64,000 nucleotides of DNA from Methylobacterium sp. J-077 (GCF_022829365.1 NZ_JAKSYJ010000083.1:1-64000); one strand, 5' to 3'; counted from the first letter of the stretch, positions 31,313 through 41,189 are shown. Made by a program: numbers and translations. Notes: generated by a model from the letters alone, not told the origin.

Positions 31313-32199
31313 CACGCAGCCTCACGCTGGCCGGCCTCGGCGCGCGAGCCGTTCGTGATCGTCGCGTTCTCGACCTCGTCGATCGTCGGCCGATAGGCGG
31401 CGGAGATCGCCTTCCGTCCATGCTCGATGGCGATCTGCGGCAGGGCGCCGTTCATGTAGGCGAGCAAGGTCTGCTTCACGATGATGTAGACGCGCCCCTG
31501 CGATTCGCGGGTGGTCTTCACCTTGCTCGCTAAGGGAGCGATGACGCTGTAGGAGACGAAGATGCCGCTGAAGGTCCCCACCAGAGCCGAGCCGATCAGG
31601 CTCCCCAGGAGCGCCGGCGACTGATCCAGGGCACCCATCGCCTTCACGATGCCGAGGACGGCCGCGACGATGCCGAGAGCCGGCAGCCCGTCGGCCACGC
31701 CGGTCAGGGCGCCGTACGGCTTCAGCTTGTCGCGCCGATGGGTGACCATCTCCTCCTCCATCAGCGCTTCGATCTCGTGGGATCGGGCGTTGCCGATGAG
31801 GATGAGGCGCACGTAGTCGCAGATGAACAGCGTCAGCTCCTTGTCGCGCGTTACCCGCGGGAAGGCCTTGAAGATCTCGGACTCATCCGGATTCTCCAGA
31901 TGCGGCTCGACCTCGTTGCGGGGCTTGGCCCGCAATTCCCGCGTCAGCGCGAACAGCAGCCCGAGCAGCGCGAGGTAATCGTCCTGCTTCGGCGCCCGGC
32001 TCAGAATCGCATCCACGATCGCGGCACCGGTATCCTTGACCACCTTTATCGGATTGGCGACCACGAAGGCGCCCAGCGCCGCGCCGCCGATGATGACGAA
32101 CTCGAAGGGCTGCCAGATCACCGCGAGGTGGCCGCCCATGGCCGCGAACCCGCCGCCTACGCAGCCGACCGCGATCAGCAAGCCGATGATAACACCCAC
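31312..32199 (-). CDS. motA: Flagellar motor stator protein MotA
   Basis: The product has 295 residues with a GTG start at 32199 (VGVIIGLLIAVGCVGGGFAA), chosen because the family begins there; the frame is open to 32289. It has four membrane helices, including GVADGLPALGIVAAVLGIV and LIGSALVGTFSGIFVSYSVI, and the cytoplasmic loop with conserved charged residues for FliG contact. With MotB it forms the proton channel that drives rotation. It is the first gene of the minus-strand operon, and its partner motB is 30 kb away in another block. Confidence 0.93.
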   Translation of the reverse strand: MGVIIGLLIAVGCVGGGFAAMGGHLAVIWQPFEFVIIGGAALGAFVVANPIKVVKDTGAAIVDAILSRAPKQDDYLALLGLLFALTRELRAKPRNEVEPHLENPDESEIFKAFPRVTRDKELTLFICDYVRLILIGNARSHEIEALMEEEMVTHRRDKLKPYGALTGVADGLPALGIVAAVLGIVKAMGALDQSPALLGSLIGSALVGTFSGIFVSYSVIAPLASKVKTTRESQGRVYIIVKQTLLAYMNGALPQIAIEHGRKAISAAYRPTIDEVENATITNGSRAEAGQREAA

Positions 32200-32374
32200 G
32201 CGCGGCGCCCTGACGTCGTTCCACTCAATAGCAGCGAAGCTAGATCTGCATGCTTGCGCAGGGCTGGAGCAGCGCACATGCGCAAGCATGCCGGCCTACG
32301 ACTTCGGAACGAGCAAGGCTCAGGCAAGCCAGAGATCTTAGATTTTCAAACCCGAAAGATGAAGGATTCGCCCG

Positions 32375-33790
32375 ATGCTTTCGACATTTATTGATTACAG
32401 ATCCACAGTCACAGACCTATCGAAATCTCTTAACCGAACGGCATCTCAGCCAACATCAAAACGCGACATACAATATTTTCAGGACCATATCGGCAACGTC
32501 AAAACGCTCGACGATTTTATGGCGGACAATCGCCTCTACAGCTTCGCCATGAAGTCGTACGGCCTGGATGATATGATCTACGCCAAGGGCTTCATGAAGA
32601 AGGTCCTCGCGGGCGAGCCCGATGCCAACGGGCGGGTTTTGGTCGATCGATTGCAGGATTCACGGTACCGGGATTTCGCGGCCGCGTTCAACTTCAAGAC
32701 CTACGGCCAAGACCCGAACAAGCCGCAGCACTCGGACGATCCGGAGGTCCAGGCGCTGATCGATTCTCTCGGCATCAACCAGACTCTGATGCAGAAAAAG
32801 GATGACTACGATAGCAAAACTACGGGTCAAATAGATTACATTCAAAATATGGCAAAATACGTTCATTCTATTGATGACATTGTCGAGGATTCCAAAATTT
32901 CATCCTTCGTCCGGACCGCCGTCGGCCTGCCTCCGGCCTCCTCGGATGATGATGATTACACGCAAGCCCAACAGATCGAGAGCAAATTTGATGCTGCCGC
33001 GTTTCAGGACCCGGAGCAACTTCGTCAACTGATCGATCGTTTCTTCGCCCAGCGCTTGGAAGGCCGCAAAGCTATCATCGACCCCTATTTCCGGCCAGCG
33101 GGAACCTACGCCGATTCCGATGCGGAAATCGGAAAGCTGACCCAGTATTTCCAAGCCAAGATAGGCACGGTATACTCTGCTAAAGACATCGTCGCCGACC
33201 CGGTGTTATCCGGCCTCGTCTTGAGCACGCTGGGCGTCTCCACCGCGGCGACATCGAAGAATTCCGACGCGCAGGCCAAGCTGATCGAGAGCAGGCTCGA
33301 CGTCTCATCCCTCCGAGATCCCAGGAAGCTCAGTCAATTTCTTGACAGATTTAAGACACAACGCAGCGAGGCCCGCACGGCAACAGTGGACGCTTATGTC
33401 CGCCAGACGCTTGAAACGGATGCCGGGAACGAGAATGAAGGCGTCAGGCTTGCTCTCTACTTCCAACGCAAGGCGGCGAGCATCAACTCCGCGTATGGAT
33501 TTCTTGCTGATCCGGCCCTGGCCCAGGTCGTCCGCACCGCGCTCGGCTTACCGCAGTCGGCAAAGAGCAGCATCGAAGCGCAGGCCAATCTGATCGAGCG
33601 GAAGATCGACATTTCCAGTCTCAAAGATCCTCAAAAACTGAATCAGTTTATCAAGCGCTTCACGATCATGTGGGACACCCAAAACAATACGGCTTCGTCG
33701 CCGGCGCTGACATTCCTCGCCGGATCCGATACCAGCCTCGATGCGGACCTCCTCCTGAAGCTCCAATCCATCCGGCTGGGAGGCCGATGA
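32375..33790 (+). CDS. DUF1217 flagellar protein
   Basis: The product has 471 residues made of three to four repeats of about 110 residues. Each unit carries a pattern like YFQ(D/A)K/HIG-x-V-x-(T/A)-x-(D)D(F/I)-x-AD and ends in (D)P-x-(K/Q)L-x-Q-(F/L)-x-x-RF. These repeats are DUF1217, found upstream of flgF in rhizobial flagellar loci. It has no signal peptide and ends next to flgF (one-base gap). It may help rod or hook assembly or be an export substrate; the function is not established. It starts the plus-strand flagellar block, divergent from motA. Confidence 0.85.
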   Translation: MLSTFIDYRSTVTDLSKSLNRTASQPTSKRDIQYFQDHIGNVKTLDDFMADNRLYSFAMKSYGLDDMIYAKGFMKKVLAGEPDANGRVLVDRLQDSRYRDFAAAFNFKTYGQDPNKPQHSDDPEVQALIDSLGINQTLMQKKDDYDSKTTGQIDYIQNMAKYVHSIDDIVEDSKISSFVRTAVGLPPASSDDDDYTQAQQIESKFDAAAFQDPEQLRQLIDRFFAQRLEGRKAIIDPYFRPAGTYADSDAEIGKLTQYFQAKIGTVYSAKDIVADPVLSGLVLSTLGVSTAATSKNSDAQAKLIESRLDVSSLRDPRKLSQFLDRFKTQRSEARTATVDAYVRQTLETDAGNENEGVRLALYFQRKAASINSAYGFLADPALAQVVRTALGLPQSAKSSIEAQANLIERKIDISSLKDPQKLNQFIKRFTIMWDTQNNTASSPALTFLAGSDTSLDADLLLKLQSIRLGGR

Positions 33791-33791
33791 C

Positions 33792-34532
33792 ATGCAGTCG
33801 TCGCTCTACGTCACCCTGTCCGCCCAGGTCGCCCTCGAACAGCGCCTGACCACGGTGGCGAACAACGTCGCCAACCTCGGGACGGCCGGATTCCGCGCCG
33901 AGGAGGTGAAGTTCGAGACGATCCTGTCCCAGGCGGGCGGGCGCGACACCGCCTTCGTCACGCCCGGCGAGACCTTCCTGTCGCGCAAGGCCGGCCCGCT
34001 CAACAAGACGGACAGCCCCCTCGACGTCGGCATCCAGGGCGACGGCTGGCTGGCCGTGCGGGGCCGGTCGGGCCCGGTCTACACGCGGGACGGCCGGATG
34101 CAGATCTCGGCCGCGGGCGATCTCCAGGATCTGAACGGGCGGGCGGTGCTGGATCCCGGCGGCTCCCCGATCACGGTCGATCCCGAGGGACCGCCGATCA
34201 CCATCGGCCAGGACGGGATCATCACCCAGGGGGTCAACCAGATCGGGGCGCTCGGCGTCTTCCGCCTCGACAATGCAGCCACCCTCACCCGGGTCGACGG
34301 CGACGCGGTGGCCTCGGACCGGCCGGGCACCCCGATCCTCGACTTCAACCAGCGCGGCGAGACCGCCGTCCGCGTCCAGCAGGGCTTCCAAGAGGGCGCC
34401 AACGTCAATCCCGTCATGGAGATGTCGCGGCTGATCCTCATCACCCGCACCTTCGAGGGCGCGGCCGCCGCGGTGGCGGAGACGGAATCGTCCCTGCAGA
34501 GCGCGATCCGCGGCCTCGGGCCGGCGAGCTAG
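33792..34532 (+). CDS. flgF: Flagellar proximal rod protein FlgF
   Basis: The product has 246 residues. The N-terminal rod/hook motif ALEQRLTTVANNVANLGTAG and the C-terminal QQGFQEGANVNPVMEMSRLI with TRTFEGAAAAVAETE give the paired coiled coils that assemble in the rod. Central DGWLAVRGRSGPVYTRDGRM places it among FlgF/FlgG proteins; its shorter length and position next to fliI identify it as FlgF. It is exported through the type III gate without a signal peptide. It overlaps nothing but lies one base from the DUF1217 gene. Confidence 0.93.
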   Translation: MQSSLYVTLSAQVALEQRLTTVANNVANLGTAGFRAEEVKFETILSQAGGRDTAFVTPGETFLSRKAGPLNKTDSPLDVGIQGDGWLAVRGRSGPVYTRDGRMQISAAGDLQDLNGRAVLDPGGSPITVDPEGPPITIGQDGIITQGVNQIGALGVFRLDNAATLTRVDGDAVASDRPGTPILDFNQRGETAVRVQQGFQEGANVNPVMEMSRLILITRTFEGAAAAVAETESSLQSAIRGLGPAS

Positions 34533-34564
34533 CCCCGCGAATGAAGCGATAGCCCGAGGCCCGC

Positions 34565-34613
34565 AGGGCTCCGCCCTGCACCCGCAAAAGGTCGAAGACC
34601 TTTTGAAACCTCG
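34565..34613. repeat. Dispersed repeat, copy 3 (partial)
   Basis: The blocks GGGCTCCGCCCTGCACCCGC and AAAAGGTCGAAGACCTTTT match the copies at 3170-3284 and 10784-10900. The last block forms a stem. It lies between flgF and fliI and may attenuate or stabilise the transcript. Confidence 0.65.
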
Positions 34614-34706
34614 ATTTTCCATTGGCGGGCGGTACGGGACAAGACCGCGAAGCCGCGCTCGCCGCCGCCGCCGCTGGGCCCGGGGCCGCGGGTTCCGGAG
34701 ATCACC

Positions 34707-36032
34707 ATGAACGCCCTCGACCAGCTCGCCCGCGCTCTGGAGGACCGGGACGAATATCCCGTGATCCGGGTCGGCGGCTCTGTGAGCGAGATCGGCTTCG
34801 GCCATTGCCGCATCAAGATCACTCTGCCCCTGCTGAAGCTCGGCGACTGCATGCGGATCGAGGCGGGGGACCAGCGGATCGACGGCGAGGTCGTCCGGAT
34901 CGACGGCGACGGCGTGATCCTCAAGCCGTTCGACACCCGGATCGAGGCCGGACTCGGATCCCTGGCCTATCGCGTGACGGCGTTCGATCCCCGGCCGTGC
35001 GAGGCCTGGAAGGGCCGGGTCATCGACGCCCTCGGCCGGCCGATCGACGGGGCCGGCGACCTGCCCAAGGGCACACGGGCGATGCCGCTCGACGCCAGCC
35101 CGCCGCCGGCGATGCGCCGCGCCCGGGTCGACCAGCCGCTGAAGACCGGCGTGAAGGCGCTCGATCTGTTCATGCCCCTCTGCGCGGCGCAGCGCATCGG
35201 CATCTTCGCGGGCTCGGGCGTCGGCAAGTCGACCCTGCTGTCGATGCTGGCTCGGTGCGCGGGGTTCGACACCGTGGTCGTCGCCCTGGTCGGCGAGCGA
35301 GGGCGCGAGGTCCGCGAGTTCCTGGAGGGGCCGATCCAGGCGAGCCGCACTCGGGCAGTCGTCGTCGTCGCCACCGGTGACGAGAGCGCGATGATGCGCC
35401 GGCAGGCGCCGAAGCTCGCCTTCGCGGTCGCCGAGTCTTTTCGCGATCAGGGCCAGTCGGTGCTGCTCGTGCTCGATTCGGTGACGCGCTTCGCCCACGC
35501 GGCCCGGGACGTGGCCCTGGCGGCCGGCGAGCCGCCGGTGGCGCGCGGCTACCCGCCGAGCGTGTTCGGCGATCTCCCGCGCCTGCTGGAGCGGGCCGGC
35601 CCGGGCCTCGAGGGCGGCGGGACGATCACCGGCATCTTCTCGGTTCTGATCGACGGCGACGACCACAACGATCCCGTGGCCGACAGCATCCGCGGCACCC
35701 TCGACGGCCACGTGGTCCTGGACCGGGCCATCGCCGACCAGGGCCGCTACCCGGCGATCAACCTGCTCGGCTCGATCTCGCGCCTGGCCGACCTGGTCTG
35801 GACCCCGCAGCAGCGCGAGCTCGTGCGCACGCTCAAGAGCCTGATCGCCCGCTTCGAGGATTCCCGGGACCTGCGCCTGATGGGCGGCTATCAGGCCGGG
35901 ACGGACCCGGAGCTCGATCAGGCCGTGGCCCTGGTCCCGAAGATCTACGCCGCCCTGCGGCAGGACCCCACCGACCCGCAGAGCCTCGATGCCTTCCTGG
36001 ATCTCGCCAACGCCCTGCGCGCCGGCGGATGA
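34707..36032 (+). CDS. fliI: Flagellum-specific ATPase FliI
   Basis: The product has 441 residues. The P-loop AGSGVGKST (168-176), the LLVLDSVTRFAHAARDVALA Walker B region and the VARGYPPSVFGDLPRLLERA segment are all present, and the F1-beta-like core ends with the C-terminal helix domain. FliI hydrolyses ATP to load substrates on the export gate FlhA/FlhB, with FliH and FliJ. It is preceded by a dispersed repeat and followed by flgE after a 74-base gap. Start ATG 34707 is the only good one. Confidence 0.96.
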   Translation: MNALDQLARALEDRDEYPVIRVGGSVSEIGFGHCRIKITLPLLKLGDCMRIEAGDQRIDGEVVRIDGDGVILKPFDTRIEAGLGSLAYRVTAFDPRPCEAWKGRVIDALGRPIDGAGDLPKGTRAMPLDASPPPAMRRARVDQPLKTGVKALDLFMPLCAAQRIGIFAGSGVGKSTLLSMLARCAGFDTVVVALVGERGREVREFLEGPIQASRTRAVVVVATGDESAMMRRQAPKLAFAVAESFRDQGQSVLLVLDSVTRFAHAARDVALAAGEPPVARGYPPSVFGDLPRLLERAGPGLEGGGTITGIFSVLIDGDDHNDPVADSIRGTLDGHVVLDRAIADQGRYPAINLLGSISRLADLVWTPQQRELVRTLKSLIARFEDSRDLRLMGGYQAGTDPELDQAVALVPKIYAALRQDPTDPQSLDAFLDLANALRAGG

Positions 36033-36106
36033 GGTGCCGAAAGCTTCACGCAAGCGACTCCTGATCTGAAGTCCTGCAACGTCGTCCAACAACGGAGATT
36101 CGCGTC

Positions 36107-37324
36107 ATGGGTCTGTATGGGGTGCTCAACAGCGGCGTCTCCGGAATGAACGCCCAGTCCAACCGGCTCGGCGTCGTTGCGGACAACATCCAGAACCAGA
36201 ATACCGTCGGCTATAAGCGCGGATCGACGCAATTCTCATCACTGCTCACGGAATCCGGAAGCGGTTCCTACGATTCCGGCAGCGTGACCACGGTCGTTCG
36301 GCACGATATTGGCAGCAAATCCAACACGACCGCGACGACAAATGCTTCGGATATCGCGATCGGCGGCAACGGCTTCTTCGTCGTCAAGGATGCGGGCGGC
36401 AAGACAGCGCTGACGCGCGCCGGGAACTTCGTCATCGATGCGAAGACGGGCGACCTGGTGAATGCCGCGGGCATGCATCTGCAGGGCTATAGCCTGGCTT
36501 CGGGCACCCCGATCCTGTCGATGAACAGCTTCAACGGGCTCGCGCCGGTCAACCTCGCCTCGTTTGGCATGCAGGCCCATCCCAGCACGGCGGGTCGCAT
36601 CGACGCGGGCAACCTCAACAGCAACGACCCGGATCTGACCGGCGCCTTGAGTAACACCAACTTTACTAAGGCGAGCAGTGTCATCACCTATGACAACCTT
36701 GGAAACCCGTTTCAGGTCGATCTCTACTTCGGGAAGACAGCGACGGGGAAGTGGCAGGTGTTGGCCTATAATCATGACACTAAAACTCCTATCCCGCCAG
36801 GGGGGACAGCGACTCCCTTAACATTCGACACGTTCGGCAAATTATCGAATGCGGCGTCACTGAGTTTCACCGTCCCCAACGGTCAGCCGTTCAAGCTGGA
36901 CTTTGCCAACCTGACACAGATGGCGGGCGATTTCGTACTCAATGGCCGGGTCGATGGGAACAAGCCGCAAGCCGTCGACCATGCCGCGATCGACACCGAC
37001 GGCACGGTCTACGCGGTCTATCAGGACGGCCAGACGGCCGCGGCGTTCCGCATCCCGCTCGCGACCGTGGCGAGCCCGGATAACCTGACCCCGCGCTCGG
37101 GCAACGTGTTCGAGGTCACCCCCGAATCTGGGGACCCGCAGCTCAACTTTGCCAATGTCGGCGGGCGCGGATCGATCGAGTCGCATTCCCTTGAGGATTC
37201 GAACGTCGACCTGGGCAACGAGCTGGCCACGATGATCGAGTCGCAGACCGGATACGGCGCCAACTCGAAGGTGTTCCAGACAGGCACGGAGATGCTCGAG
37301 ACCCTCGTGAACCTGAAGCGCTGA
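36107..37324 (+). CDS. flgE: Flagellar hook protein FlgE
   Basis: The product has 405 residues. The N-terminal GLYGVLNSGVSGMNAQSNRL and VVADNIQNQNTVGYKRG are the rod/hook family start. The central region has DIAIGGNGFFVVKDAGGKTA and a FlgE-type VITYDNLGNPFQVDLYFGK. The end, with LEDSNVDLGNELATMIESQ and FQTGTEMLETLVNLKR, closes the coiled coil. It polymerises into the hook after export, capped by FlgD. Its variable middle domain is longer than FlgG's. A GGAGA ribosome site precedes the ATG. Confidence 0.95.
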   Translation: MGLYGVLNSGVSGMNAQSNRLGVVADNIQNQNTVGYKRGSTQFSSLLTESGSGSYDSGSVTTVVRHDIGSKSNTTATTNASDIAIGGNGFFVVKDAGGKTALTRAGNFVIDAKTGDLVNAAGMHLQGYSLASGTPILSMNSFNGLAPVNLASFGMQAHPSTAGRIDAGNLNSNDPDLTGALSNTNFTKASSVITYDNLGNPFQVDLYFGKTATGKWQVLAYNHDTKTPIPPGGTATPLTFDTFGKLSNAASLSFTVPNGQPFKLDFANLTQMAGDFVLNGRVDGNKPQAVDHAAIDTDGTVYAVYQDGQTAAAFRIPLATVASPDNLTPRSGNVFEVTPESGDPQLNFANVGGRGSIESHSLEDSNVDLGNELATMIESQTGYGANSKVFQTGTEMLETLVNLKR

Positions 37325-37347
37325 CGATCGGCTGAAGGAGACCGGGG

Positions 37348-38802
37348 ATGAGCCTTTCCGTTGCCATGAAGGCGGCGCGCGGCGCCTTGCAGGCGAACGC
37401 GACCAGTACCGGCGTGGTGTCGCGCAACATCGCGGGCGTCAACGATCCGGCCTATTCACGCAAGATCGCGTCGCTGGTCACCACGGACGGGCCTGTCCGC
37501 GTCGTGGTCAGCCGCGCCAGCGACACGCTGCTGTTCGATAAGACACTCCGCAGCACGTCGGAACTCGCCGGCCGGACGGCGATCCTCAAGGGTCTCACCA
37601 GCCTGGAGGACACGGTCGGTGACACGGAGGAGGGTAGCTCCGTCTCCGCCAAGATCGGCGCGGTCAAGATCGCGCTCGCGAACGCCGCGAACCAGCCCAG
37701 CGACATCAACCTGGCTAAGGCTGCCGTCGCGGCCGCGAAGGATCTGGCGCGGACCCTGAACCAAGCGAGCACGACGATCCAGAAAACGCGCCTCAGTGCT
37801 GATCAGGACATCGCCAACTCCGTTGCGACGGTGAACGATCTGCTCGGGCAGTTCGACAAGGCCAACAAGGCCGTGGTGTTCGGGACGGCGACCGGGGCCG
37901 ACATCAGCGACGCCCTCGACAACCGCGACAAGATCCTTGCGCAGCTGTCCCAGGAGATCGGCATCCATACGGCCGTCCGGGCCGGCAACGACATGGCGAT
38001 CTACGCCGACAACGGCGCCCCGCTCTTCGAGCGGAGCGCCCGGACCGTATCGTTCGCGGCGACACCGGCTTTCGGCGCCAGCACGACCGGCAACGCCGGT
38101 CTGATCGACGGCATCCCCGTGACCGGCAACAGCTCGATGATGCCGCTCCAGTCCGGACGCATCGTCGGGTTGATGACGGTGCGCGACGAGGCCGCCGTCA
38201 CCTATCAGAATCAACTCGACGCGATCGCCGGCGGCTTGATCAACGCCTTTGCCGAGACGGACAAGAACTCGGCGACCGGGACGGCTCTGGCAGGCCTGTT
38301 CACCGATGCCGCCAACGCGGCGCTGCCGACCGTGACGACCGGGCTGGCGAGTTCGATTCAGGTGAACGCGAAGGCGGATCCGGAGCAGGGCGGCAATCCG
38401 TTCACCCTGCGCGACGGCGGCATGAACGCAGGCACGCAGTACAAGTACAACGTCGCCAACGCCGCCTCGTACGCGGATCATCTGCGCGCCCTTCAATCCG
38501 CACTCGGGGCCGACCGGTCCTTTGCATCGGATTCCGAACTCCCGGCTTCGGCCTCGCTGCTCACGGCCGCCGGGGCTTCGGCGAGTTGGCTGGAAGCGAC
38601 CCGCAAGGGGGCCTCGACTCAGGTGGATAGCGAATCGGCCATCCTGAACAGCGCGTCGAACGCGCTCTCCAATGCGACGGGGGTGAATCGCGACGACGAG
38701 GTTGCGACGATGCTCGAGCTCGAAAAGTCCTATGCGGCTTCCGCCAAGCTCCTCGCGACCGTCAATGCGATGCTGCAGACCCTTCTCGATGCCGTGAGAT
38801 AG
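37348..38802 (+). CDS. flgK: Hook-associated protein 1 FlgK
   Basis: The product has 484 residues, shorter than enterobacterial FlgK but usual for rhizobia. The N-terminal LSVAMKAARGALQANATSTG and VSRNIAGVNDPAYSRKIA, a long helical D1, and the C-terminal NRDDEVATMLELEKSYAASA with TVNAMLQTLLDA are the family ends. FlgK forms the first junction layer between hook and filament. It lies 23 bases after flgE and five before flgL. No signal peptide; exported by the type III apparatus. Confidence 0.93.
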   Translation: MSLSVAMKAARGALQANATSTGVVSRNIAGVNDPAYSRKIASLVTTDGPVRVVVSRASDTLLFDKTLRSTSELAGRTAILKGLTSLEDTVGDTEEGSSVSAKIGAVKIALANAANQPSDINLAKAAVAAAKDLARTLNQASTTIQKTRLSADQDIANSVATVNDLLGQFDKANKAVVFGTATGADISDALDNRDKILAQLSQEIGIHTAVRAGNDMAIYADNGAPLFERSARTVSFAATPAFGASTTGNAGLIDGIPVTGNSSMMPLQSGRIVGLMTVRDEAAVTYQNQLDAIAGGLINAFAETDKNSATGTALAGLFTDAANAALPTVTTGLASSIQVNAKADPEQGGNPFTLRDGGMNAGTQYKYNVANAASYADHLRALQSALGADRSFASDSELPASASLLTAAGASASWLEATRKGASTQVDSESAILNSASNALSNATGVNRDDEVATMLELEKSYAASAKLLATVNAMLQTLLDAVR

Positions 38803-38806
38803 CGAT

Positions 38807-39859
38807 ATGAAAGCCAGCTTCATCTCCACGGCGACGCTGTTAAACAGTACGCGCTGGGACATGTCCCGTCTGCAAGCGGGCATTGCCAAGGCCAATATCG
38901 AAGTCGACAAGGGCCGCTATGCCGATATCGGCCTCGAACTGGGCTACAAGACCGGGATCACCCTCGATCTGCGTCAGCAGTTCGGCGACATTACTGCCCA
39001 GAAGACGCGCAATGATCTGACCACGGTCCGGCTTGCCGACAGCCAGAGCGCACTCAATCAGATCCGCTCGGACGGCGAAGCGTTTCTTGCCCTCATCGCA
39101 CCGGGAAAGCTGACGGACGCCAGCGGGACTGTCGTAGCCCAGGCGGCAGCTTCGAAGCTCTCGGCATTCATCGGGCAGATGAACACATCGACCGCAGGTC
39201 AATATGTGTTCTCCGGAATCAACACGACGCAGCGCCCGCTCGCGGATTATGAGGCGTTCCCGACCTCGGCCGCCAAGACCGCGTTCGCACAGACCTTCCA
39301 GACCACGTTCGGATTCGCGCCGGGCACTCAACCGGGGGCAAGCCAAATCACCCCGGCGCAAATGCAGAGCTTCCTCGACGGCCCGGCCGCTGCCCTGATC
39401 GCCAATCCGCAATGGGGTTCGAACTGGTCTTCTGCTTCAGACACCAATATCCGAACCGATATCGGCCCCGGCGAGACCGCGACCACCTCCACGAACGCCA
39501 ATGCCCAACCGTTCCGGCAATTGGCGATGATGTACATGATTGGGTCGGATATTGGTCTGGCTAGTCTGGCTTCGGCAACGCAGGCCGTCGTCTACAGCAA
39601 GATGCGCAGCATCGCCGGTCAGGCCACGGTCGACGTCACTGCGATCCACGCCGATCTCGGTACCGTTGAGGCTAGGCTCACCACATTGGGAAAACAGCAG
39701 GAAGCTCAGAAAATCATCCTGACTAGTGGCTTCAACTCTCTTGAGGGCGTGGACCAAGCGGAAGCCAAGACACGCCTCGACGCTCTGTCGACTCAACTCC
39801 AGATCTCGTATTCTCTGACCAGCCAGATCCGGAAGCTTAACCTCATCGATTACGTCTGA
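38807..39859 (+). CDS. flgL: Hook-associated protein 3 FlgL
   Basis: The product has 350 residues. The N-terminus (TATLLNSTRWDMSRLQAGIA) and the C-terminal KTRLDALSTQLQISYSLTSQ flagellin-like helices mark it as FlgL. FlgL is the second junction protein, on which the filament starts. The middle contains YVFSGINTTQRPLADYEAFP, the conserved FSG turn. It follows flgK with a four-base gap and precedes flaF by 97 bases, so it ends one translation unit. Confidence 0.9.
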   Translation: MKASFISTATLLNSTRWDMSRLQAGIAKANIEVDKGRYADIGLELGYKTGITLDLRQQFGDITAQKTRNDLTTVRLADSQSALNQIRSDGEAFLALIAPGKLTDASGTVVAQAAASKLSAFIGQMNTSTAGQYVFSGINTTQRPLADYEAFPTSAAKTAFAQTFQTTFGFAPGTQPGASQITPAQMQSFLDGPAAALIANPQWGSNWSSASDTNIRTDIGPGETATTSTNANAQPFRQLAMMYMIGSDIGLASLASATQAVVYSKMRSIAGQATVDVTAIHADLGTVEARLTTLGKQQEAQKIILTSGFNSLEGVDQAEAKTRLDALSTQLQISYSLTSQIRKLNLIDYV

Positions 39860-39956
39860 TCCGGTGCTCGGGCACTATCCGCGGTGGGCGAGCGCAACGA
39901 TCTGAATCCGGATCCGTTGCGGTCGTTTTTCTTACCACGCAAGAGGCAATTCTGCG

Positions 39957-40304
39957 ATGTACGGCGCGTCTTACGCGGAAATCATGGAAGACTCGCCCTC
40001 CCTGGCCAGGGAACGCGAGCGCGAGGCCTTCGACCGGGCCATCGATCTGATGAAGCGCGCGGAGGCGCCCGATGCACCCTTCGAGGCGCGTGCCGAAGCG
40101 GTCAGCTTCGTGCAGCGACTCTGGAGCGTACTCATCGACGATCTCGTGAAGCCCGAGAACGAGTTGACGGTCCAGTTGCGCGCCGACCTGATCTCGATCG
40201 GTCTCTGGAACATGAGCCAGACCGACCAGATCATCCGCGGCGATGCCACCGGTTTCGAGAGCCTGATTTACGTCAACACGATGATCCGCGATGGTCTCAA
40301 ATGA
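39957..40304 (+). CDS. flaF: Flagellar biosynthesis regulator FlaF
   Basis: The product has 115 residues beginning MYGASYAEIMEDSPSLARER, with the family motif EREAFDRAIDLMKRAE and LWSVLIDDLVKPENELTVQL. In Caulobacter and rhizobia FlaF binds flagellin and promotes its secretion and translation, opposing FlbT. Its stop overlaps the flbT start by four bases, so the two opposite regulators are made together. All-helical and cytoplasmic. Confidence 0.92.
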   Translation: MYGASYAEIMEDSPSLAREREREAFDRAIDLMKRAEAPDAPFEARAEAVSFVQRLWSVLIDDLVKPENELTVQLRADLISIGLWNMSQTDQIIRGDATGFESLIYVNTMIRDGLK

Positions 40305-40753
40305 GCCGCTCGATCAATCTCAGCCTGCGCGGGCGCGAGCGGATCTTCATCAACGGCGCCGTCCTCCGGGTCGACCGCAAGGTGACGATCGAGCTGCTCA
40401 ACGACGCCACCTTCCTGCTGGAAGCCCATGTGCTGCAGGCCGAGGAGGCGACCACGCCGATCCGGCAGCTCTACTTCATCGCGCAGGCGATGCTGATCGA
40501 TCCCAAGAACGCGGAGCGCGTCCGGGCGGCCTACGACGCGGTGGAATGGACCTATCTCGACCGCGGCCCCGACCCGAGCATCGTGGCCGCGCTCGCGACG
40601 GCGCGAAGTTTCCTCGATGCCGGGCGCGCCTTCGATGGCCTGCGCGTCCTGCGCGGCCTGTTCGAACCGGACGTTGCTCAGCGCGCCCGCTTGGTCACCG
40701 ACCTTTCCAATCCGGGTGCCTTCGGACAACCCGGGGCCGCCAATCCCGTTTGA
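40301..40753 (+). CDS. flbT: Flagellin mRNA repressor FlbT
   Basis: The product has 150 residues beginning MSRSINLSLRGRERIFINGA, with DRKVTIELLNDATFLLEAHV and QLYFIAQAMLIDPKNAERVR, the conserved FlbT core. In Caulobacter FlbT binds the 5' leader of flagellin mRNA and lowers its stability until the hook is complete. The flagellin gene in this window has a leader long enough for such control. Coupled to flaF by a four-base overlap; 13 bases before flgD. Confidence 0.93.
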   Translation: MSRSINLSLRGRERIFINGAVLRVDRKVTIELLNDATFLLEAHVLQAEEATTPIRQLYFIAQAMLIDPKNAERVRAAYDAVEWTYLDRGPDPSIVAALATARSFLDAGRAFDGLRVLRGLFEPDVAQRARLVTDLSNPGAFGQPGAANPV

Positions 40754-40766
40754 CGGAGGCAGAATC

Positions 40767-41189
40767 ATGAGCGTGCCAGTCACCAACGCCGCCAATACAT
40801 CGGCCACCGACGCGGCTTTGAAGGCCCAAGCCGCGAAGAAGAAGGCGGAGAGTTCGACGACGTTGAACTACGACAACTTCCTCCGCCTTCTCCTCGCGCA
40901 GATGAAGAACCAGGATCCGACCGCTCCGATGAAATCGACGGAGTATATGGGTCAGCTGGCCACGTTCTCGCAGGTCGAGCAGAGCGTCAACGCGAACAGC
41001 AAGCTCGATTCGCTCCTCAAGTCGACATCCATGACGCAGGCCCAGGGGCTGATCGGGCGCACCATCACCTCCGCGGACAAGTCGGTCACCGGACAAGTCA
41101 CCTCGGTTCAGGTGACCGACACGGGCGTGGTCGCCCATCTCAACAACGGCAAGGACATCCCGTACGATCCCGGCGTGACGGTCTCCTGA
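40767..41189 (+). CDS. flgD: Hook-capping protein FlgD
   Basis: The product has 140 residues from ATG 40767. The N-terminal signature YDNFLRLLLAQMKNQDPTAP with KSTEYMGQLATFSQVEQSVN is exactly FlgD. The C-terminal Ig-like part is short, as in rhizobial homologues that lack the second domain. It caps the growing hook and is discarded when FlgK arrives. A GGAGG-like site precedes the start. The next gene, fliQ, is 272 bases away. Confidence 0.93.
   Translation: MSVPVTNAANTSATDAALKAQAAKKKAESSTTLNYDNFLRLLLAQMKNQDPTAPMKSTEYMGQLATFSQVEQSVNANSKLDSLLKSTSMTQAQGLIGRTITSADKSVTGQVTSVQVTDTGVVAHLNNGKDIPYDPGVTVS

Noticed and set aside
33666..36092. An 808-codon minus-strand frame opposite flgF and fliI
   Set aside because: It spans several well-supported plus-strand genes and an intergenic repeat, with low-complexity Arg/His/Asp composition.
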